The position numbers and the translations under genes are program-made. A stretch of 64,000 nt of DNA from Evansella clarkii (GTDB taxonomy: Bacteria; Bacillota; Bacilli; Bacillales; Salisediminibacteriaceae): contig NZ_KV917376.1 in assembly GCF_002019695.1 (NCBI RefSeq), forward strand, positions 3,438,040 to 3,502,039. The letters run 5' to 3'. Of the stretch, positions 1-7,969 are shown piece by piece (position 1 is the first letter of the stretch; every line of letters begins with the position of its first letter). Under the pieces are notes generated by a model, which was given only the letters and a program-made list of their open reading frames with translations, searched no databases and was not told where the DNA came from.

Positions 1-114
1 ATTCTGCTTTATTTTATTTTTAAAATTCTTCCGGCTTTTAACCTGTTTACAAACATCGTACCATTCTAGCAGAAAGTTTCCAGTGATTAAAGCATTTTAT
101 TTCAAAGAAATTAT

Positions 115-156
115 AAAAAAAAACTGAGCCTCAATTAAAAAAGACACAGTTTTTCT
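115..156 (-). terminator. Weak intrinsic terminator after the RNase H-like gene
   Basis: On the minus strand an imperfect AAACTG/CAGTTT stem is followed by a long T-run ending near 112. It lies just downstream of the gene that ends at 176. The stem is imperfect, so confidence is modest. Confidence 0.4.
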
Positions 157-175
157 GACTCCTGGGCCGATCATG

Positions 176-835
176 TTATTTTTCAATTTCCATTGTACTC
201 ATTATTTCAATTTCTTTTAATGCCTGTGTTGCGAGCTGATCCGCTTCTTTGTTCTCTTTTCTTCCTACTAGTTCATATTCTGCGTCCAGTCCCATTTTTT
301 CAAGTTTCTCCTCAACCCGGTCAATCCATTTATTGAATTCTTCCTCATAGACCGCCCACTCCCCTTTCAGCTGATTGATAACGACCTGGGAATCACCAAT
401 AAAGCGGACTGGGAGATGATGGACACCTAACTCCTCCAGTTCCACCAACGCCAGATGAATAGCTGCATACTCCGCCTCATTATTAGAATCCAGTTCCGTT
501 ACTAAAGCGTTTCTCCGAAGCCTTAATGCCTTCCCATTTTGCTCATAATAAATGACACAGCCTAATCCTGACTTCTTCGTTTGAATATCAAACCCTCCGT
601 CAAAATAAACGGTGAGGTTGTGGGGCTCTGTTTTTACACCTTCAAGGTATTTTTTAAGCTCTTTCATCGTCATGGAACTATCATATTTATCGATAAACTT
701 TAGTTCTTTGGCGCGCCCGGTTTTCAGGAGGTCCTCCCCGATCAAGTGCGCTTTTTCAGCGGGCATTTCTTCTGAACTGAAGACTGTTTCCGTCCCTTTT
801 TTAGTCTTATACTGCAGCTCAATTCTCAAAATCAT
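176..835 (-). CDS. RNase HI-like (reverse-transcriptase-like fold) protein
   Basis: This 219-residue protein has an N-terminal region of about 70 residues and a C-terminal RNase H fold. The fold shows the acidic pattern of the family: YFDGG near residue 78, a Glu in NNEAEYAAI near 118, GDSQVV near 147 and a terminal NKEADQLA. The expected activity is cleavage of RNA in RNA-DNA hybrids in the cytoplasm, with divalent metal. It resembles the B. subtilis YpeP/YpdQ type rather than a classical RnhA, because of the extra N-terminal part. The ATG at 835 has an AAGGGGG site. It is transcribed alone and divergently from guaC. Catalytic activity is inferred from the motifs. Confidence 0.82.
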   Translation of the reverse strand: MILRIELQYKTKKGTETVFSSEEMPAEKAHLIGEDLLKTGRAKELKFIDKYDSSMTMKELKKYLEGVKTEPHNLTVYFDGGFDIQTKKSGLGCVIYYEQNGKALRLRRNALVTELDSNNEAEYAAIHLALVELEELGVHHLPVRFIGDSQVVINQLKGEWAVYEEEFNKWIDRVEEKLEKMGLDAEYELVGRKENKEADQLATQALKEIEIMSTMEIEK

Positions 836-961
836 ATTTATCCCCCTTTAATTCATCTCTTCTTATATTACCCCTGCTGTTTATGTACTAATTAACATTG
901 TCTATTCCTGCTAAACAATTTTTCCATTCAAATATACTTTAAATGACTCGTTAAAAATATT

Positions 962-990
962 TTGACATACTGTTCAAAATGAGGTAAAGT
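962..990 (+). promoter_or_regulatory. Sigma-A promoter of guaC
   Basis: A perfect TTGACA at 962-967 is separated by 17 bp from TAAAGT at 985-990. The start codon of guaC follows at 1055, leaving a short leader of about 58 nt. No purine riboswitch was seen in this leader. Confidence 0.75.
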
Positions 991-1054
991 ACTCTAGGGA
1001 CGAACAATTATTAAGATATTAATTTTAAATATTCGTGTTTAGGAGTGATTTCTC

Positions 1055-2038
1055 ATGGATAACGTATTCGATTATGAAGATATTCAATTGATTCCTGCAA
1101 GATGTGTAGTAAACAGTCGATCTGAATGTGATACAACAGTGGAACTTGGAGGACATACTTTTAAACTGCCTGTTGTACCGGCAAATATGCAGACAATTAT
1201 AGATGAGAACATTGCAACAGCTTTAGCTGAAAACGGCTATTTCTATATTATGCACCGATTTGAGCCGGAAAAGCGTATTGGTTTTACAAAAGAAATGCAT
1301 TCCCGCGGCTTAATCGCCTCTATCAGTGTTGGTGTAAAAGATGAAGAATATCAATTTGTAGAGCAGCTTGCTTCTGAGCAGATTACACCTGAATTTATAA
1401 CGATCGACATTGCCCATGGCCATTCTAATGCCGTGATCGATATGATCCAGCACATTAAAAAACACCTCCCGGAGAGCTTCGTCATTGCCGGAAATGTAGG
1501 TACTCCTGAAGCGGTACGGGAATTGGAGCATGCCGGTGCAGACGCAACGAAAGTTGGAATCGGCCCCGGGAAGGTTTGTATTACTAAGATCAAAACTGGA
1601 TTTGGTACTGGCGGATGGCAGCTTGCTGCCCTTAGATGGTGTTCCCGTGCAGCCAGCAAGCCAATTATTGCCGACGGCGGTATTCGTACTCATGGTGATA
1701 TTGCCAAGTCAATCCGCTTTGGCGCGACAATGGTAATGATCGGTTCTTTATTTGCCGGCCACGAAGAATCACCAGGTGTGACCGTGGAAAAAGACGGTAA
1801 GAAATATAAGGAATACTTCGGATCAGCTTCCGAATTCCAAAAAGGCGAAAAAAGAAACGTAGAAGGCAAGAAAATGTTTGTTGACTATAAAGGTCCTCTG
1901 CAGGATACCCTGACAGAGATGGAACAGGATCTCCAGTCTTCAATTTCTTACGCTGGCGGCAGCACACTTGATGCGATTCGCCACGTAGATTATGCGATCG
2001 TGAAAAACTCTATTTTTAACGGCGATAAAGTATATTAA
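1055..2038 (+). CDS. guaC: GMP reductase
   Basis: GuaC reduces GMP to IMP with NADPH and release of ammonia, returning guanine nucleotides to the adenine branch of purine salvage. The 327-residue protein has the IMPDH/GMPR TIM barrel with no CBS insert, which separates it from IMP dehydrogenase. Visible marks are the N-terminal [13 protein letters not shown] segment, the GPGKVCITK loop near residue 170 with the catalytic Cys, and the phosphate-binding [12 protein letters not shown] segment. Length and sequence match the B. subtilis-type GMP reductase. Its start has an AGGAGTG site. A strong promoter lies upstream and a terminator 12 nt after the stop, so it is a single-gene transcript. Confidence 0.95.
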   Translation: MDNVFDYEDIQLIPARCVVNSRSECDTTVELGGHTFKLPVVPANMQTIIDENIATALAENGYFYIMHRFEPEKRIGFTKEMHSRGLIASISVGVKDEEYQFVEQLASEQITPEFITIDIAHGHSNAVIDMIQHIKKHLPESFVIAGNVGTPEAVRELEHAGADATKVGIGPGKVCITKIKTGFGTGGWQLAALRWCSRAASKPIIADGGIRTHGDIAKSIRFGATMVMIGSLFAGHEESPGVTVEKDGKKYKEYFGSASEFQKGEKRNVEGKKMFVDYKGPLQDTLTEMEQDLQSSISYAGGSTLDAIRHVDYAIVKNSIFNGDKVY

Positions 2039-2049
2039 TAGATAATTGA

Positions 2050-2076
2050 GCAGGCCTGCATGCGGGCCTGCTTTTT
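2050..2076 (+). terminator. Intrinsic terminator of guaC
   Basis: A perfect 7-bp GC-rich stem (GCAGGCC / GGCCTGC) with an 8-nt loop is followed by TTTTT at 2072-2076. It starts 12 nt after the guaC stop codon. Confidence 0.9.
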
Positions 2077-2133
2077 GCGAATGGGACTGGTTTGTTGGCA
2101 GTGAAGCGAAGGATTTATTGCTTATATTGGCGG

Positions 2134-2227
2134 TTCGCCGATAAAAATGGAATTTCGCCGATAAAATTTGTTTTTCGCCGATAAAAGCACCGGTTTCGCC
2201 AATAAAACAACTTTTTCGCCGATAAAC
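2134..2227. repeat. Five-copy TTCGCCGATAAA intergenic repeat
   Basis: The core TTCGCC(G/A)ATAAA starts at 2134, 2154, 2174, 2195 and 2215, giving a 20-21 bp period with variable spacers. It fills the gap between guaC and the convergent kinase-like gene. The fourth copy has A for G in the core. The function is unknown; similar short intergenic repeats are, to my knowledge, frequent in Bacillaceae genomes. Confidence 0.85.
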
Positions 2228-2262
2228 CAACTTCCCTCCCCTCCTCCTCCCCTTTTATCAGC

Positions 2263-2916
2263 TCATCCAGCCTGTCTTCCCTTCCATTTCGGGGACTTCA
2301 CCGAAAGCAGTCTCTCTAAATAATTCTTTTTGTATAAAAAAGCGATCGTATTTAATAAGTAATCAGGAATTTTCTTCGGAAAAAGCCTGTGATGATAAAA
2401 TTTATAATAAGCTGTTTTAAGATCTTTCCACTGAGAGCAGACCTTACTCTGCCGGAAGCGGGCGACATCGATCAGTTTAACGTTACCGTCGTTTGTTATA
2501 AATATATTCCTTAAATGAATATCAGAAGGGTTTAACCCCTTTTCTCTTGCAAACTTAATCGCACGGTCTACTTCTTTTATATACTCCGGCATGATTTGCG
2601 TTCCAGAGGCAGCACAGCTGAAAAACGTCTTCCCGTTGATGAGGTCCATGACGAGATAGTTTGTTCCGGCTTCATACAGACGGGGAAAATATGACACGCC
2701 CGCAAGACGTTGGTATATTTGCGCCTCTTCTCGAGCAACAGCAGTAAACTCCGGAAAAAATACTTTCAATGCTTTGTCAGTGCCGGCAACAGAAAAAACA
2801 AAAGCGCTCCGCCCTTTACCCAAAAGCTGAAGCCGGTTATCTTTTTCTGCCAGCAACACCCTCCTGCCGATTTTTTTATACTTTACACTTTCGGCTAATT
2901 TATTATAGTTTGCCAT
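2263..2916 (-). CDS. Kinase-fold protein (Ser/Thr kinase or RIO-like) under a Mn riboswitch
   Basis: The 217-residue product has a reduced protein-kinase fold. Visible are a glycine-loop-like LLGKGRSAFVFSV, a Lys in KALKVFF, an LVMDLINGK hinge, a catalytic-loop-like PSDIHLRNIFI (Asp with downstream Asn) and a DFG-equivalent LIDVARF. It is much shorter than a full eukaryotic-type kinase and resembles the small YrzF-type kinases of Bacillus; substrate unknown. The reading frame is open to 3033, but I chose ATG 2916 because it has a GGGGG site and the longer form would run into the riboswitch terminator. Its only visible control is the manganese riboswitch 100 bp upstream. No exporter gene lies between the two. 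Confidence 0.75.
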   Translation of the reverse strand: MANYNKLAESVKYKKIGRRVLLAEKDNRLQLLGKGRSAFVFSVAGTDKALKVFFPEFTAVAREEAQIYQRLAGVSYFPRLYEAGTNYLVMDLINGKTFFSCAASGTQIMPEYIKEVDRAIKFAREKGLNPSDIHLRNIFITNDGNVKLIDVARFRQSKVCSQWKDLKTAYYKFYHHRLFPKKIPDYLLNTIAFLYKKNYLERLLSVKSPKWKGRQAG

Positions 2917-3015
2917 AGTTATACCCCCTGATTTGTGGTGGCAGCTGTTCATTCCACTCTGTTTACACAACTGAAAGCCAATCAAAATACACGGTCTCAG
3001 CCCCTTTTTTAAAAA

Positions 3016-3184
3016 CAAAAAAACCTTTACCATCTATGAAATGGTAAAGGTTGATTAATAGTGTAATTGTACCTTTACCTGCTTCCGGTAAAGGTCTTGC
3101 TAACAACGTTATGTTGCCGGCACAGCCGGGAGGAAACCTCCGAAATGACGACTGTGCAGTAAAAGCTACTCCCCTTTAAGAGAA
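3016..3184 (-). promoter_or_regulatory. yybP-ykoY manganese riboswitch with terminator
   Basis: Read on the minus strand, the aptamer (about 3184 to 3068) has the diagnostic yybP-ykoY elements: AAAGGGGAGTAGC at the 5' end, TGCACAGTCGTCATTTCGG, then AACATAACG and AGCAAGACCTTTACC with its pairing GGTAAAGG. It is followed by a terminator stem ACCTTTACCAT / ATGGTAAAGGT (3022-3052) and a T-rich run. The aptamer 3' arm and the terminator share CCTTTACC/GGTAAAGG, which would allow alternative pairing. In this RNA class Mn2+ binding favours antitermination. The next gene is the kinase-like gene at 2263-2916. Confidence 0.93.
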
Positions 3185-3203
3185 TATTCAGCTGTATAAA
3201 ACT

Positions 3204-3232
3204 ATCATAAGTATATTTTAATGTTCTGTCAA
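3204..3232 (-). promoter_or_regulatory. Sigma-A promoter of the riboswitch transcript
   Basis: On the minus strand TTGACA (3232-3227) and TATGAT (3209-3204) are separated by 17 bp. Transcription would begin near 3197, a few nucleotides before the aptamer, which supports the riboswitch call and its orientation. Confidence 0.85.
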
Positions 3233-3279
3233 TTATTATATTTTCCATAATATATCACGAGTAAGCGTCCGAAAAAAAC

Positions 3280-4125
3280 TTAGAAATCAAAATTATCCGG
3301 GTCTGGCCCTACCCGGTGGTCTTCGTTCAGTTCGTCAATTCTGCCCATTTCCTCATCTGACAATTCAAAGTCAAACACGTCCGCGTTGTCTCTGATACGG
3401 TGCTCTTTCACAGATTTAGGAATCGTCACTACTTCATTTTGCAAATCCCAGCGTAAGATCACCTGTGCTGATGATTTGCCATATTTTTCACCGATTTCCT
3501 GAAGTACTTCATTGTTTAAGAGTTCACCCTGCATTAACGGAGACCACGCTTCCAGTTGAATGCCATGTTCCTTACAGAAGGCATGAAGCTCTTTTTGAGT
3601 GAGACGGGGATGGTACTCAACCTGGTTGACCATCGGTACAACTTCTGCATCCTTCAGTAAATCCTCCAGGTGATGAATGTGGAAGTTACTCACACCGATT
3701 GCTTTAACCCGGCCGTCTTTATAGAGCTTTTCAAATGCTCTCCAGGCGTCCTTATATTTCCCTTCCACAGGCCAGTGGATTAAGTATAAATCCAGGTAGT
3801 CGAGACCGAGTCTTTCCAGGCTTTCCTCGTAAGCCCTTATTGCAGACTCATATCCAAGATCAGAGTTCCACACTTTCGATGTGATAAATAACTCCTTCCT
3901 GGAGATTCCGGCAGCCTCCATTCCTTCCCGAATCCCCTGCCCTGTTCCTTCTTCGTTTTTGTAAATTGCTGCAGTATCAATGCTTCTGTATCCGTGCTTG
4001 ATTGCAGTGCGGACAGAACTGACTGCTTCATTCCCATCCTTTACTTTAAATACACCAAGGCCGAACCATGGCATGTTCACCCCGTTATGCAATTTCACAG
4101 TATCTGCTAAATTTTTTGCTGGCAT
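3280..4125 (-). CDS. yvgN: Aldo/keto reductase (YvgN-type glyoxal/methylglyoxal reductase)
   Basis: This 281-residue NADPH-dependent reductase has the AKR barrel. Catalytic residues fit the family: Asp and Tyr in YRSIDTAAIYKNEEG, Lys in ITSKVW and His in YLIHWP; the C-terminal IPKSVKEHRI segment binds the 2'-phosphate of NADPH. The sequence follows B. subtilis YvgN closely along its whole length, including the VGPDPD tail. The likely role is detoxification of glyoxal, methylglyoxal and other aldehydes in the cytoplasm. It is a stand-alone gene with ATG at 4125 behind an AGGAG-like site. Confidence 0.92.
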   Translation of the reverse strand: MPAKNLADTVKLHNGVNMPWFGLGVFKVKDGNEAVSSVRTAIKHGYRSIDTAAIYKNEEGTGQGIREGMEAAGISRKELFITSKVWNSDLGYESAIRAYEESLERLGLDYLDLYLIHWPVEGKYKDAWRAFEKLYKDGRVKAIGVSNFHIHHLEDLLKDAEVVPMVNQVEYHPRLTQKELHAFCKEHGIQLEAWSPLMQGELLNNEVLQEIGEKYGKSSAQVILRWDLQNEVVTIPKSVKEHRIRDNADVFDFELSDEEMGRIDELNEDHRVGPDPDNFDF

Positions 4126-4279
4126 AGATCTGTTCCTCCTTCAGAATGTATAGTGCGAATTATATGTAAACCTGTTTTAAAGTTTACAGTCTCTTCAGGC
4201 AAACAGTCAATTTCCTGCTTTGCTCAACCATTACAGCGACTAGTGTTAAGCATGCAGCATCCAGTTTCACAGTAAAAAA

Positions 4280-4642
4280 TTAAAAGATAACAAATTCATC
4301 AAACCTCGCTTTTAATTTTGCAAGCAGTTCCAGTGATGTTTCTTCGTTTCTGCTCCTTACTGCTTCTATTAAAGAAACAACTTTGTATCTGGCAACAGTA
4401 ACGTGCTCGACTGGCCCGAAAAACTCCATTCTCCATCGTTTATCTTCAAACATTTCCCAAAGAATTTCCGCTTCCTTTTCAGCCTCTTCCCAGTTTTCTT
4501 CCTCCACAAGGTGCCAGACTGTTTCCGCCTGCCTTGACAGAGGATTATCTGCATTCTCGTAACTTGTATGAAGCCAGCTCCCAATCGCTATAATGAGAGC
4601 AGTTAAAAAGGTGAGGAACAGCCTGTTTGTCAAAACTTTCAT
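4280..4642 (-). CDS. DUF4363 family small membrane-anchored protein
   Basis: A 120-residue protein with one N-terminal hydrophobic segment (about residues 8-24) and an acidic alpha-helical domain rich in Trp and Glu. The pattern ENWEEAEKEAEILWEMFEDKRW and an EHVTVARYKVVSLIEAV helix fit DUF4363. It probably sits in the membrane with its soluble part outside. It is divergent from the DUF421 gene at 4720, and DUF421 and DUF4363 are often adjacent in Bacilli. Function unknown. Confidence 0.78.
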   Translation of the reverse strand: MKVLTNRLFLTFLTALIIAIGSWLHTSYENADNPLSRQAETVWHLVEEENWEEAEKEAEILWEMFEDKRWRMEFFGPVEHVTVARYKVVSLIEAVRSRNEETSLELLAKLKARFDEFVIF

Positions 4643-4719
4643 ACAGGAACCCCCTTGCTTTGTTTATTTTTTCTATTTTGTCCAATAATAAGGGCAGTAT
4701 GATACGGGAGGTTCGAAGA

Positions 4720-5412
4720 ATGTATGATTCAGGTTTTTTCATTAAGGCTTTATTAAGCTTTTTGTATCTGTTCCTCCTGACCCGGTTAATGGGAAAAAAA
4801 CAGGTGGCCCAGCTTACATACTTTGATTATATCGTTGGAATAACTATCGGTAACTTTACCGCAAGCATGGTTATTGAACCGGAAATACGTCCGGTTAACG
4901 CTCTTGTAGCTGTTTCTGTATGGGGTCTCCTCCCTGTTCTTCAAAGTGCTCTCAGCAGAAAAAATTTAATGCTGAGGCGTGTTTTTGAAAGTAAACCAGC
5001 GATTTTAATAGAAAATGGCAAATTACGTGAAGAAGAAATGCGAAAAGAGAACCTAACTGTCCATAATGTGATGGTGCTTCTCAGAAAAGGCGGCAATTTC
5101 AAGCTGGATGATATTCAGCTTGCTGTACTCGAGACTACTGGTGATCTCAGTGTTTTAAAGAAGAAAAGCGCCAGTAATGCCACGGTAAATGACCTTCACT
5201 CCAAACCTCAGCGGGAACCACGTGTGCTTGTCATTGAAGGGCATATTATGGATGGAACCCTGAAAGAACTGCAATTAACGAGAGACTGGCTGCTTAAAGA
5301 GTTAGAAAAACAAGGAGTAAAGCACTTAAAAGAAGTACTCCTTGCCCAGCTGCAGAGTGACGGAACGCTGTACATTGACCAGTGGAGCGGAATAATCGAA
5401 GACGCACTTTAA
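4720..5412 (+). CDS. DUF421 domain membrane protein (YetF/YrbG type)
   Basis: Three N-terminal membrane segments (roughly residues 5-100) are followed by two soluble DUF421 repeats ending in LLAQLQSDGTLYIDQW. The TRLMGKKQVAQLTYFDYIVGITIG segment is typical of the family. An open frame extends upstream to 4627, but the GGGAGG site at 4706-4711 sets the start at ATG 4720, giving 230 residues. Homologues are linked in Bacillus to spore or envelope functions without a defined reaction. It is followed after 9 bp by the DUF2243 gene, so the two are probably co-transcribed. Confidence 0.85.
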   Translation: MYDSGFFIKALLSFLYLFLLTRLMGKKQVAQLTYFDYIVGITIGNFTASMVIEPEIRPVNALVAVSVWGLLPVLQSALSRKNLMLRRVFESKPAILIENGKLREEEMRKENLTVHNVMVLLRKGGNFKLDDIQLAVLETTGDLSVLKKKSASNATVNDLHSKPQREPRVLVIEGHIMDGTLKELQLTRDWLLKELEKQGVKHLKEVLLAQLQSDGTLYIDQWSGIIEDAL

Positions 5413-5421
5413 GGAGGCATT

Positions 5422-5928
5422 ATGGAGAAGTTTTCTGATTCCGGGAAAAAAGAAATAAACTCTGCTGACAGGAGTCTGTATTCCCGTAGGAACCTGTGGG
5501 CAGGAATATTATTCGGTTTGGGTCTGGTCGCTTTTTTTGATGAAACAGTTTTTCACCAGCTTCTGCACTGGCACCATTTTTACGATAAATCAACAACGGC
5601 TGCAGGTCTTGTTTCTGATGGCTGGTTTCATGCATTCAGCTGGTTTGCCACGGTTGGAGGATTGTTTATGTTCGCTGATCTGCGCCGCAGGAAAGGGTTC
5701 TGGATGAAACGCTGGATAGGCGGGATTCTCCTTGGAGCAGGCACGTTTCAGCTTTACGACGGGACGGTTCAGCATAAAATTATGAGAATCCATCAGATCA
5801 GATATGTGGACAACGTATTTTTATACGATGTGGTCTGGAACGTTATCGCTGTCGCCATGATTACCGCAGGGGCTATACTAATTTTTTTAACAGGCCGAAA
5901 GAACAAGGTAAAGGGAGCAGCATTTTAG
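5422..5928 (+). CDS. DUF2243 integral membrane protein
   Basis: A 168-residue protein with four predicted membrane segments. The histidine-rich FDETVFHQLLHWHHFYD and QLYDGTVQHKIMRIHQIR motifs are characteristic of DUF2243. These conserved His and Asp residues suggest metal or heme association; this is inference. In many genomes the next gene encodes a CtaG-type cytochrome oxidase assembly protein, but here the operon ends and a convergent gene follows. The ATG has an AAGGAGG site overlapping the end of the DUF421 gene. Confidence 0.85.
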   Translation: MEKFSDSGKKEINSADRSLYSRRNLWAGILFGLGLVAFFDETVFHQLLHWHHFYDKSTTAAGLVSDGWFHAFSWFATVGGLFMFADLRRRKGFWMKRWIGGILLGAGTFQLYDGTVQHKIMRIHQIRYVDNVFLYDVVWNVIAVAMITAGAILIFLTGRKNKVKGAAF

Positions 5929-5992
5929 TACTGCAGATTTTCAGGAATGGATGCTGCCCCATGTATACTTTGAAAAGGGACCTGAGGCGGCG

Positions 5993-6487
5993 CTATGTTA
6001 ATGTGGAGACCCTCCCCGTATTCATCTTTCTGACCAGTCCAATAATGAGCCTGCACAGCATGAACTTAATAAACATCGACACAAATGAATGGCCCCATGT
6101 CCAACCCTTTCGCCACGTTATTAATTCTGTTTTCTTTTCAGCAAACGTTTCGATGAGAATTTGCGGGATAATAACCAAAATAGCCTTGCCTATTATTCCT
6201 GCCGGTTTGCTGTTCAGTGTCCACTGGTTAAAGTATAACAGCAGCAAGGGATACTGAATGAAGTCAAATGGCAGGTGTATGGCGAGCTTATTCTTGAACG
6301 GCCTGACTTTATACTTTAAATAGCCTTTCGATACAAGCATCCGATCAGAAAAGTAATTGCCGATACAGCTTACAAGATAAACGATAAGCCAATCTTTAAA
6401 CGAGCGCTTATATATGGCAAACGGGAGTATGAACAACCCGATAATAGCTGTAACGTATAAAAATAAACCTGATTGTTTTCTGTTCAA
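5993..6487 (-). CDS. CBO0543 family membrane protein
   Basis: A 164-residue, very hydrophobic protein with about four membrane segments. Family marks include the KRSFKDWLIVYL region, the central PFDFIQYPLLLLYFNQW, and the ETFAEKKTELITWRKGWTW segment. The start is TTG at 6487 behind a strong AGGAGGTG site. It is convergent with the DUF2243 gene. A second member at 19921-20374 appears frameshifted. Function unknown; in Bacillus some members are sporulation- or germination-linked by context only. Confidence 0.8.
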   Translation of the reverse strand: MNRKQSGLFLYVTAIIGLFILPFAIYKRSFKDWLIVYLVSCIGNYFSDRMLVSKGYLKYKVRPFKNKLAIHLPFDFIQYPLLLLYFNQWTLNSKPAGIIGKAILVIIPQILIETFAEKKTELITWRKGWTWGHSFVSMFIKFMLCRLIIGLVRKMNTGRVSTLT

Positions 6488-6641
6488 AAAAACACCTCCT
6501 GTAATATTAAGGTGCCTTTGTTTTAACGTCTTATGTACAGGCTTTCACTTAAGTGAGTTGTAAAAAAATGGGTATTTAGTGAAAGAGAAATAAAACAGGA
6601 ACGAATTGGATATTCGTCCCCGCTTTGGACATATTTCGTAG

Positions 6642-7868
6642 TCATATACCGGCGCCATCTCCTTCATTTAAATGGTTAATAAACGGAATGGTTGGTACGT
6701 CTTCTGTTTTACATATCAGGTCCCTCGGGAAATTTGCCAAAATTTCGCACCCTGATTCAGTCACGCGAAAAGTTTCGCTGAATTCTACCCCATAGTCTTC
6801 AAACCATATGCCAGGAATGATATGAAAGGTCATATTCGGCTGCAGAATTGTTTTGTCTCCCTGTCTCAGGCTTGCAGTATGCTCTCCCCAGTCCGGCGGA
6901 TAATTGAGGCCCACCGAATAACCGATTCGGGAATCTTTCTGATAGCCATGCCTGGCTATCGTTTTTCGCCATTTTTCTTCCACCATCTCACACGTGATCC
7001 CCGGCCTGATAATCGCAAGTGTCTCATTCAGCCCTTCCAGTACAACATCAGCCAGCTCTCTTACGTGAAGAGAAGGCTGTCCTAATATAATCGTTCGTGC
7101 CAGTGGTGAATGATATCTTTTGTAACAACCTGCCAATTCGAGAATAACGGTATCGTCTGGCTTATATCTTTCATCTGTCCATGTTAAATGAGGGGAGGAA
7201 GTCTTTTTGCCTGATGGCATAAGCGGTACAATTGCAGGGTAGTCACCGCCGAATTCTTCTGTGCCCGAGATTTGTGCGTGGTAAATATCTGCCGCCACAT
7301 CACACTCTCTGACACCAGGTGCTAAGGAATCGACTCCGGTGCGCATCGCATTTTCCACAAGTCTTGCTGCCCTTTTCATATACTCAATTTCTGTTTCCGA
7401 CTTTATCATCCGGATATGGTTCACCAGCCCTGTACCATTTTTAAACTGCACATTGGGCATCCCATTCTGCAAACGTTCATAGCATAATGAGGAGAAATAA
7501 TACGTATCGAGCTCGGCGGCAATAGATTTTCCAAGAAGCCTTTTGTCTTTCAGAATGCTGCAGATAAAATCCATCGGGTGTCTTTCCGCCGACTGAACGT
7601 ACTCATCTGTATAGGAAATAATATTTTCTGGTTTCAGCCAGGTTGTCATTTTAGCCCCGTTTGCATCCATCTGCCTTCCTGCCCATATTGGCTCCTCGAG
7701 CTCTAAAGCCACAATTAGCAGCTGATGCACGTAAAAAGCCCAACCGTCATATCCAGTGAGATAATTCATATTCGCCGGATTAGTTATCAGCAAAACTTCA
7801 ATACCTTCCGACTCCATTTTCTGTTTCGTTTTGCGGATTCTGTCATTGTATTCCTCATTTGAAAACAT
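6642..7868 (-). CDS. doeA: M24-family hydrolase, ectoine hydrolase (DoeA)-like, copy 1
   Basis: A 408-residue creatinase/prolidase-fold protein. It carries the segments typical of DoeA: NYLTGYDGWAFYVHQ near residue 34, MDANGAK, a HPMDF patch, GGDYPAIVPLMPSG, SPHLTW, ELAGCYKRYH and LNYPPDWGEHTASLRQGDK. DoeA opens the ectoine ring to N-alpha-acetyl-2,4-diaminobutyrate. The usual M24 metal-ligand DxG...D region reads ELAGCYKRYHSPLA, so like creatinase it may work without metal. It is the last gene of a same-direction group, 102 bp after the trans-sulfuration-like gene. No doeB, doeC or doeD gene is in the window, so the real substrate is open. Confidence 0.78.
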   Translation of the reverse strand: MFSNEEYNDRIRKTKQKMESEGIEVLLITNPANMNYLTGYDGWAFYVHQLLIVALELEEPIWAGRQMDANGAKMTTWLKPENIISYTDEYVQSAERHPMDFICSILKDKRLLGKSIAAELDTYYFSSLCYERLQNGMPNVQFKNGTGLVNHIRMIKSETEIEYMKRAARLVENAMRTGVDSLAPGVRECDVAADIYHAQISGTEEFGGDYPAIVPLMPSGKKTSSPHLTWTDERYKPDDTVILELAGCYKRYHSPLARTIILGQPSLHVRELADVVLEGLNETLAIIRPGITCEMVEEKWRKTIARHGYQKDSRIGYSVGLNYPPDWGEHTASLRQGDKTILQPNMTFHIIPGIWFEDYGVEFSETFRVTESGCEILANFPRDLICKTEDVPTIPFINHLNEGDGAGI

Positions 7869-7969
7869 GGCTGATCCCTGCCTTTTTGTCAGACTTAGTT
7901 GTCCCCCCTGTATGCCGAAATCCCCGGCATAGGTTTCTGCCTCTGCCGGGAGTAAACATTTCCTGGTAA

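Noticed and set aside
2917-3033. N-terminal extension of the kinase-like protein to 3033
   Set aside because: It would begin inside the riboswitch terminator and lacks a ribosome-binding site; ATG 2916 has one.
5933-5996. Short frame (FQEWMLPHVYFEKG) after DUF2243, resembling the start of a CtaG-like protein
   Set aside because: Only about 20 codons before a stop and overlapping the end of the convergent gene; too short to claim a remnant.
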